Shown: piece after piece, positions 59,849-64,000 of the stretch
Layout: the number at the start of each line of letters is the position of its first letter
How positions within the stretch are numbered: position 1 is the stretch's first letter
Assembly (NCBI GenBank): GCA_035653615.1
Contig: DASRBN010000004.1
Coordinates: 124,001 to 188,000 of the forward strand
Reading direction: 5' to 3'
Length of the DNA: 64,000 bases
From: Ktedonobacteraceae bacterium
GTDB taxonomy: Bacteria; Chloroflexota; Ktedonobacteria; Ktedonobacterales; Ktedonobacteraceae
Position numbers and translations under genes: made by a program
Notes under the pieces: generated by a model
The model's input: the letters and a program-made list of their open reading frames with translations, nothing else
What the model was told of the DNA's origin: nothing
Databases searched by the model: none

Positions 59849-60679
59849 ATGCGATTTCGTGACCAGGTGGTTCTGATAACAGGTGCAGGCCGTGGGCAAG
59901 GACGAGCTCATGCTTTAGGCTTTGCTCGCGAGGGAGCTCATCTACTCCTCTGTGATACTCTCCGTTCCTATTCCTCAGTTCCTTATCTCCTCTGTTCTGC
60001 TGATGATTTACTCCGGACTGCTGGCGAGATCGAAGCGATGGGTCAATGTATAATTGTGCATCACGCAGATGTCACTGACCTCAATGAGATGCAGAAAGCC
60101 GCTGATAGAGCTATTGCAGAGCTAGGCCCTATTGACATTGTTGTGGCAAATGCAGGGTTGTACTCATTTGCCACAACATGGGAACTCACAGAGGAGCAAT
60201 GGGATGAGACAGTTGCAGTGGCACTCAAGGGTGCGTGGATCACATGTAAAACTGTGATACCACACATGCTTGCGCGAAAAAAGGGGAAAATTATCTGCAT
60301 CGGCTCGATAGGTAGTTTTAAGGGCTTGCCAGGTTTGGGTCATTACGTTGCTGCTAAGCATGGAATAATGGGTCTGGTGAAGACATTAGCAGTAGAGTTG
60401 GCCCCCTACAACATCAATGTCAACGCGGTCTGTCCCACAACTGTAGATACCGATATGATTAACAACCAGGCATTCTACGACTATTTTGCAGGGGGCCCAG
60501 GACCAAATGCCACCCGCGAGAACGTGATTGCCCGTATGAACGAAATGAATCTCTTCAGGGACAGGGGAATAGTTACTCCCGAAGATATTACTGCTGTCGT
60601 TCTCTGGCTTGCCTCTTCTGAGGCAAGCCACATTACGGGATGTGCATTACCTGTAGACGCTGGGTTTTTGACCCGTTAA
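59849..60679 (+). CDS. SDR oxidoreductase of the mycofactocin-coupled type
   Basis: This 276-residue SDR has TGAGRGQGRAHALGFAREGAHL (cofactor motif), ANAG, GSIGSFKGLPG and YVAAKHGIMGLVKTLAVELAPYNINVNAVCP (catalytic Tyr and Lys). The insert after CDT and the sequence around GRGQGRAHA are the hallmarks of the mycofactocin-coupled subfamily, in which NAD(H) is not exchanged freely. No mycofactocin biosynthetic gene (mftABCD) is seen. The start is ATG 59849 or GTG 59840. The presence of such a gene on a mobile element suggests cargo for oxidation of an alcohol or carotenoid-like substrate, unproven. Confidence 0.82.
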   Translation: MRFRDQVVLITGAGRGQGRAHALGFAREGAHLLLCDTLRSYSSVPYLLCSADDLLRTAGEIEAMGQCIIVHHADVTDLNEMQKAADRAIAELGPIDIVVANAGLYSFATTWELTEEQWDETVAVALKGAWITCKTVIPHMLARKKGKIICIGSIGSFKGLPGLGHYVAAKHGIMGLVKTLAVELAPYNINVNAVCPTTVDTDMINNQAFYDYFAGGPGPNATRENVIARMNEMNLFRDRGIVTPEDITAVVLWLASSEASHITGCALPVDAGFLTR

Positions 60680-60769
60680 GAGGGTAGTTTTTACCCATTT
60701 CCCAATCAACAAAAGAACTCGACGCGGCGCATCTTCAGTCCTCGTAGTCCCTACGAAAAGCAACTCGTT

Positions 60770-60882
60770 TGTACCTGGCTTTGCCAGAAACCCTTTGACT
60801 TCTCCGGTCGTTCGATCACGAAAGGTTGTTCTTCTCCAAGAGCGTTTTTGGCCTGCGGGGGTGAAATTCTGACGGGTTTCCA
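60770..60882. repeat. Direct repeat, copy B (about 113 bp)
   Basis: Same orientation and nearly the same sequence as 54701-54813. It encodes, on the minus strand, the same protein tail in the same frame (ISPPQAKNALGEEQPFVIER), so the repeat is likely to come from a gene tail and not from a noncoding box. No TnpB remnant adjoins this copy. Confidence 0.75.
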
Positions 60883-61009
60883 GAGAAAGAGGCAGTGGAA
60901 GACCTGCCTCTCAAACATATCCTACCCCGCAGCCAATCAACTGTCTCTACAGCAGGTTGTTCTTATGCGAATCCTGCTTATCAAGCGCGTTGCAGAAAGG
61001 CAATTTGTC

Positions 61010-61028
61010 AGTTTATTTGCAGTTTATG
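61010..61028. repeat. Paired CAGTTTAT boxes, right end
   Basis: CAGTTTAT at 61010-61017 and 61021-61028, 11 bp apart. They mirror the pair at 39397-39416 by lying inside the other end of the element, in the same orientation on the plus strand. Confidence 0.55.
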
Positions 61029-61106
61029 ACCTGTACTTTCTTGAAGAGACCTGAATGAATCTGCATACGTCGCAAAGTGGCAAAAGTGCTTGAAAGCACG
61101 AAAGAA

Positions 61107-61142
61107 GCGGCTTCAGACCTGAAACATCTGTTCTGAAGCCGC
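61107..61142 (-). terminator. Terminator downstream of tRNA-Leu, element-borne
   Basis: GCGGCTTCAG (61107-61116) pairs perfectly with CTGAAGCCGC (61133-61142), followed on the minus strand by TTCTTTCG. It lies 36 bp beyond the tRNA 3' end. It belongs to the element and replaces the original terminator left at 39253-39285. Confidence 0.7.
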
Positions 61143-61177
61143 CTGGAGTTTTTGGGAAAAACCGAAAAAGTGAGGGG

Positions 61178-61195
61178 GTGCCGAAGGGGGGACTC
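61178..61195. repeat. attR core: 18-bp direct repeat within tRNA-Leu
   Basis: Identical to 39292-39309. It covers the T-arm 3' part and the acceptor strand of the tRNA-Leu gene, which is restored to full length by the element's own copy. Confidence 0.92.
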
Positions 61196-61262
61196 GAACC
61201 CCCATGCCCTTAAGAGCACAACGCCCTGAACGTTGCGTGTCTACCAATTTCACCACTTCGGC
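61179..61262 (-). tRNA. tRNA-Leu (anticodon CAG)
   Basis: The 84-nt class II tRNA on the minus strand starts GCCGAAGTGGTGAAATTGG. The acceptor stem GCCGAAG pairs with CTTCGGC. The D-loop has TTGGTAGACACG, the anticodon arm is CAACG-TTCAGGG-CGTTG with anticodon CAG, and a long variable arm (TGCTCTTAAGGGCA) precedes the T-arm GGGGGTTCGAGTCCCCC. The 3' CCA is not encoded. The 3' end is the integration site of the element. A consensus promoter precedes it. Confidence 0.95.
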
Positions 61263-61301
61263 TCGTTCTGGATTGGTTGTCCTGTCTTTGGAGACAGGCA
61301 T

Positions 61302-61330
61302 ATATTACTGCATCTGTCGCGGCTTGTCAA
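61302..61330 (-). promoter_or_regulatory. Promoter of tRNA-Leu
   Basis: On the minus strand, TTGACA (61330-61325) and TAATAT (61307-61302) are separated by 17 bp. The transcript would start near 61295, about 33 bp before the mature tRNA. A short hairpin (CCTGTCTTTGGAGACAGG, 61281-61298) overlaps the start. Confidence 0.78.
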
Positions 61331-61393
61331 TAGGTTTGCGACCCGTTTGTAAGCGGCCTTTCCCTCTTCGCCTTCCGGCATAGTTCCTTGTGT

Positions 61394-61399
61394 TATAAT
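61394..61399 (+). promoter_or_regulatory. -10 element upstream of the polyphosphatase gene
   Basis: TATAAT at 61394-61399 with an upstream TGTGT. No good -35 is present at 17 bp (TTCCGG lies at 15 bp). It lies about 130 bp before the start codon. Confidence 0.45.
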
Positions 61400-61531
61400 T
61401 ACAAAGACATCCTTTTTGTATCACATACTGGCTGTGGGATTGCTATGCCTGCAAGCTTATGTTTGAGCTAACAGGCGATGTAAACGATGTTTATGCAACA
61501 GACATTCGTTGAAAAGTGGGAGTCTTTTTTC

Positions 61532-62983
61532 ATGCAGGATCAGTCCTCTCCCGTGCGAGCCGCCATCGACATTGGCAGTAACACGATCCATATCGTTGTT
61601 GCGCGCTGCGCTCCTGATGCCCTCGATATTGTCGAGGACCAGGTGGAAATGGTGCGCATCGGCGAAAGTGTCAATGCAACCGGAGAGATTTCGCAACAGA
61701 AACGGAACGATACTATCGCCACGCTCAATCAATATAAAGCTCTGGCCGGACAACATGGAGCCGAGCAGGTTTTCGTCGTGGCCACAGAAGCCATTCGCAA
61801 GGCTACGAACGGTGAGCAGTTTTTGCAGGATGTGAAGCGCGAGACCGGCCTGGAGGTGCAAATCATCAGTGGCACCGTCGAGGCAGTGCTGACCTTTCTC
61901 GGCGCTTCCTATGAGCTGCATAACGAACCTAATGCACCGGCCCAGATTGGTGTAATGGACCTGGGAGGCGGAAGCATGGAATTGATCACCGCGAAAAACA
62001 TGCAGATCACCTGGCAAACATCCGTCCCTATTGGTTCAGGCTGGCTGCATGATCGCTACCTTCCTTCTAATCCTCCAACGAACCAGGAAATTGAGGTCGC
62101 GACTACCTTTCTGCAAACCTACCTGCAAAATATGGATATCAAGCGCTTCCCACCCGTTCTGATCGTCACCGGTGGAAGCGCTAACTCGCTGCTGTACCTC
62201 GTCCAGCGCGCGTTTCACCTTGATACGAGCAGCCGACTAACGCAGGAGAATCTTATGCGCTGCATGGGGCTGATGATGGCGCTGCCCGCCGAAGAAATTG
62301 CTCAGCGATATGAACAGCCACTAGATCGGGCGCGTATTCTACCGGCTGGCGCGTTGATTATACAGAAAGTGATGACGCGCCTGCGCCTGGATGAGGTACG
62401 AGTAAGCCCACACGGCATTCGTGAGGGCGTGCTGCTGGCCTATGCCCGTTATGGAGATCACTGGTTGGAGAAGGTCAAAGAAAGCGCTGAGGCCGCCAGT
62501 GCGGGTAAGGGAGCAAATGCATCCGCTCAGTTTGCTACTCCAAAGGAGGAGACGTTTGCGCAATCTGGCAGGCGCATGCTGCTGGATCGCACAAAGAAGA
62601 TGCTGGATTGGTGCGATGAGGTTCTGAAGCACGAAGATGTCGAAGCGGTGCATAAGATGCGTGTTGCCTCGCGCCGCCTGCGTGCTACGCTCGATGCGTT
62701 CGAGTCATGCTCAGACCCCAAAGTCTTTAAGAAGCTCTACCGGAAGATCAAAAAGGCCGCCGATATTTTGGGAGCGGCGCGCGATACAGATGTGATGCTG
62801 CAAAACTTGCAGGCTCAATTAGAGCAAATGAATGACGAGGATCGGCCCGGCATGCAGTGGCTCATTTCACGCCTGAAAGACTACCGGCAGGAGAAACAAC
62901 AGGAGTTGGAACGCTTCCTTCGCAATCTGGATATGGATGCTTTGGAAGAACAGGCTGAAGCCTGTATTCCTGGAGGTGTGTAG
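61532..62983 (+). CDS. Ppx/GppA phosphatase fused to the N-terminal half of a CHAD domain
   Basis: The 483-residue protein has an actin-like Ppx/GppA module in its first 320 residues: AAIDIGSNTIHIVVAR (phosphate 1), FVVATEAIRKATNGEQFL, VMDLGGGSMELIT (phosphate 2) and VTGGSANSLLYL. The family hydrolyses polyphosphate or pppGpp. The next 140 residues carry the first half of a CHAD domain (EAVHKMRVASRRLRATLDAFE, then KIKKAADILGAARDTDVMLQ), a conserved histidine- and arginine-rich helical bundle that binds polyphosphate. The second half appears in the next gene, 2 bp away in another frame. I start at ATG 61532 with GGGAG 9 bp upstream; an ATG at 61487 has none. Confidence 0.85.
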   Translation: MQDQSSPVRAAIDIGSNTIHIVVARCAPDALDIVEDQVEMVRIGESVNATGEISQQKRNDTIATLNQYKALAGQHGAEQVFVVATEAIRKATNGEQFLQDVKRETGLEVQIISGTVEAVLTFLGASYELHNEPNAPAQIGVMDLGGGSMELITAKNMQITWQTSVPIGSGWLHDRYLPSNPPTNQEIEVATTFLQTYLQNMDIKRFPPVLIVTGGSANSLLYLVQRAFHLDTSSRLTQENLMRCMGLMMALPAEEIAQRYEQPLDRARILPAGALIIQKVMTRLRLDEVRVSPHGIREGVLLAYARYGDHWLEKVKESAEAASAGKGANASAQFATPKEETFAQSGRRMLLDRTKKMLDWCDEVLKHEDVEAVHKMRVASRRLRATLDAFESCSDPKVFKKLYRKIKKAADILGAARDTDVMLQNLQAQLEQMNDEDRPGMQWLISRLKDYRQEKQQELERFLRNLDMDALEEQAEACIPGGV

Positions 62984-62984
62984 T

Positions 62985-63545
62985 ATGGCAAAAGCCAGGC
63001 CGCTCAAGGGACTGAATCCATCTGCTCCTACCGGGCAGAATGCGCGCATTATCGCCAAAGTGCGCCTCGAAGAATTGTATAACTGGCAAAAATGCGTCGA
63101 CGATCCATACAGCGTACGCGAGTTGCATAACCTGCGCATTGCAGCTAAACGGCTCCGCTATACGTTTGAAGTTTTTGAGGAGTTTTTCCCCGAAGCCAGC
63201 CATCCTATCGTCGATGAACTGCAGCAGCTACAGGACGAGCTTGGCGAGTTGCATGACAGCGATGTGATGATTGCAATGCTGCGGCTGTGTTTAGGAAGCC
63301 AGGACGCCGGAACAATCTCGGATACCGCGAAACAGAAGGAGAAACCACTCGTGCAGCCCGAGCTGGTGAATGATCTGCTGGACCCGGCGGTCGCTCCCAC
63401 AAGTGAGGAACGCTACGGGCTGGAGAGTCTGCTGCATAAACAGGAACAATTGCGTGAAGAGCAATATGCTGCTTTCCGCAAGCACTGGTATGAACTGCAA
63501 GCACGCGATTTCCGGCGTGAAATACTGGATGTTTTGAAATCATGA
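62985..63545 (+). CDS. CHAD-domain protein (second half)
   Basis: The 186-residue protein starts 2 bp after the phosphatase stop codon, with GGAGGTG as ribosome site. It carries VRELHNLRIAAKRLRYTFEVFEEFFPEAS, then VDELQQLQDELGELHDSDVM, which is the second repeat of a CHAD domain. The C-terminal 80 residues form helices with Glu/Gln-rich sequence. It probably pairs with the CHAD half of the phosphatase or binds polyphosphate itself. A downstream gene begins 33 bp later. Confidence 0.82.
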   Translation: MAKARPLKGLNPSAPTGQNARIIAKVRLEELYNWQKCVDDPYSVRELHNLRIAAKRLRYTFEVFEEFFPEASHPIVDELQQLQDELGELHDSDVMIAMLRLCLGSQDAGTISDTAKQKEKPLVQPELVNDLLDPAVAPTSEERYGLESLLHKQEQLREEQYAAFRKHWYELQARDFRREILDVLKS

Positions 63546-63577
63546 AGCTATGGGAGCGACGAGAGGAGGGATCAGAC

Positions 63578-64000
63578 ATGACAACGCCATTTTCAGTTGA
63601 GGAACTGGGTTGGTGGCAACTTTCCGAGCCGACCGCCGAGGAACTGCATTTGAGTGGAGGGCTGCGTGTCGAGGACTGGCCTCATGCTCGCCACGTAGAA
63701 CGACTCAGCTTGCAGCTTTTTGAAGCCACACAGCCCCTGCATAAGCTGGATAAACGCACCTTGCGCCTGCTTAAACGCGCTGCCTTCTTGCACAATGTCG
63801 GTATGCTGGTCGAGGCGCGCCGCCACCACAAACATTCTTTCCGCCTCATCAACGAAACGTCGCTGCCCGATTTTAGCGATGAAGAGCGATTCGAAATTGC
63901 ATGCATAGCCCGCTATCACCGCCGCGCTTTACCCTCTACTTCGCACGAAGAGTATGCCGCGTTGAGCCGACAGGCTCGCCGGCGCGTCTCCATTCTGGCG
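63578..64000 (+). CDS. HD-domain protein, Ppx C-terminal-like (partial, runs off the window)
   Basis: At least 141 residues are visible. HARHVERLSLQLFEATQPLHKL and AAFLHNVGMLVEARRHHKHSFRLI, then FSDEERFEIACIARYHRRALPS match the HD-type domain that closes classical Ppx/GppA proteins. The usual His-Asp dyad reads His-Asn here (FLHNVG), so metal binding may be weakened; other histidines (HHKHS, YHRRALP) are kept. GAGAGGAGGG precedes the ATG. The gene continues beyond 64000. Confidence 0.8.
   Translation, partial: MTTPFSVEELGWWQLSEPTAEELHLSGGLRVEDWPHARHVERLSLQLFEATQPLHKLDKRTLRLLKRAAFLHNVGMLVEARRHHKHSFRLINETSLPDFSDEERFEIACIARYHRRALPSTSHEEYAALSRQARRRVSILA

Larger units (their letters stand above)
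60680..61106. other. Right end of the element without genes
   Basis: This stretch holds direct repeat copy B (60770-60882) and the paired CAGTTTAT boxes (61010-61028). A rightward frame at 60848-61054 lacks coding signs and overlaps the repeat; I leave it out. Confidence 0.5.
39292..61195. mobile_element. Integrative element in tRNA-Leu(CAG), about 21.9 kb
   Basis: The boundaries are the 18-bp direct repeats. The content fits an autonomous or semi-autonomous integrative element: tyrosine integrase at the left end, excisionase-type HTH protein, P4-type primase-helicase, UvrD-like helicase, sigma factor, DNA methylase and many small unknown ORFs, most in one long leftward array. The rightward arm carries regulators and two enzyme genes. 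No relaxase, T4SS, FtsK/TraB-type translocase, capsid or terminase gene was seen. It carries decayed methylase and TnpB fragments, so part of it is ageing. The integrated genes are annotated separately. Confidence 0.88.

Noticed and set aside
54701-60882. Composite transposon bounded by the 113-bp repeats
   Set aside because: The repeats carry no intact transposase or terminal inverted repeats, and I see no target-site duplication.
60848-61054. Rightward 68-codon frame near the right element end
   Set aside because: It overlaps direct repeat B and the CAGTTTAT boxes, lacks a ribosome site and has no recognisable domain.
39292-61195. Classical ICE or prophage
   Set aside because: No relaxase, T4SS, FtsK-type, terminase, portal, capsid or tail gene could be recognised, so I use the neutral term integrative element.
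1-64000. CRISPR array
   Set aside because: I found no set of regularly spaced repeats with unique spacers. The palindromes are single copies of dispersed families, and no cas gene is present.

Overview
The window looks like chromosomal DNA of a Ktedonobacteria-type Chloroflexota bacterium. The assignment is inferred from gene style, not from a marker search: very large LuxR regulators with an NB-ARC-like ATPase and TPRs, an XRE-TPR regulator, DUF4870 and zinc-ribbon membrane proteins, an SRP RNA in front of dnaX-ybaB-recR as in Gram-positives, purine-rich Shine-Dalgarno sites, and many dispersed palindromic repeats of the 'TCATTCTGAG...GAAGAATC' kind.

Positions 1-39290 are core and semi-core chromosome. 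In order: a sensor histidine kinase; a biotin-dependent acyl-CoA carboxylase alpha subunit with a 3-hydroxyisobutyrate-dehydrogenase-like enzyme; an orphan MNT nucleotidyltransferase; Hsp20; tyrS-mtnP; SRP RNA-dnaX-ybaB-recR; recA; a YaaH-family transporter; a DUF4032 kinase-like protein; a PAS histidine kinase; an SDR; small membrane proteins; a Tpx-like peroxidase; a 1009-residue LuxR regulator; GNAT, LLM and small-kinase genes; hisS; an intradiol dioxygenase; an aroQ-aroA-aroK-aroE shikimate operon; a beta-helix lipoprotein; an F420-type oxidoreductase; and an AlkD-like gene that is short at its N-terminus. The best regulatory find is upstream of hisS: a consensus promoter, a 22-codon leader ORF with His-His-Ala-His, a 10-bp antiterminator helix and an intrinsic terminator. 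Together they read as a complete ribosome-dependent histidine attenuator.

Positions 39292-61195 are an integrated mobile element of about 21.9 kb. It sits in the 3' end of a tRNA-Leu(CAG) gene and is bounded by an 18-bp perfect direct repeat. A tyrosine integrase lies just inside the left end, and paired CAGTTTAT boxes lie inside both ends. A long leftward gene set (56.3 to 41.4 kb) encodes unknown proteins, a UvrD-like helicase, a membrane-anchored glucosaminidase-like protein, a DndC-like PP-loop protein, a sigma-70 factor, a membrane/coiled-coil protein, an excisionase-type HTH protein, a P4-type primase-helicase and a Dam-type methylase, followed by decayed methylase fragments. A rightward arm carries an HTH protein, an XRE-TPR regulator, a methyltransferase and an SDR that look like cargo. 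I saw no conjugation, capsid, portal or terminase gene, so this is a replication-competent integrative element or satellite of unclear transfer mode.

Positions 61263-64000 return to chromosome: a Ppx/GppA polyphosphatase carrying half of a CHAD domain, a second gene with the other half, and the start of an HD-type protein. This looks like a polyphosphate module split over three adjacent genes.
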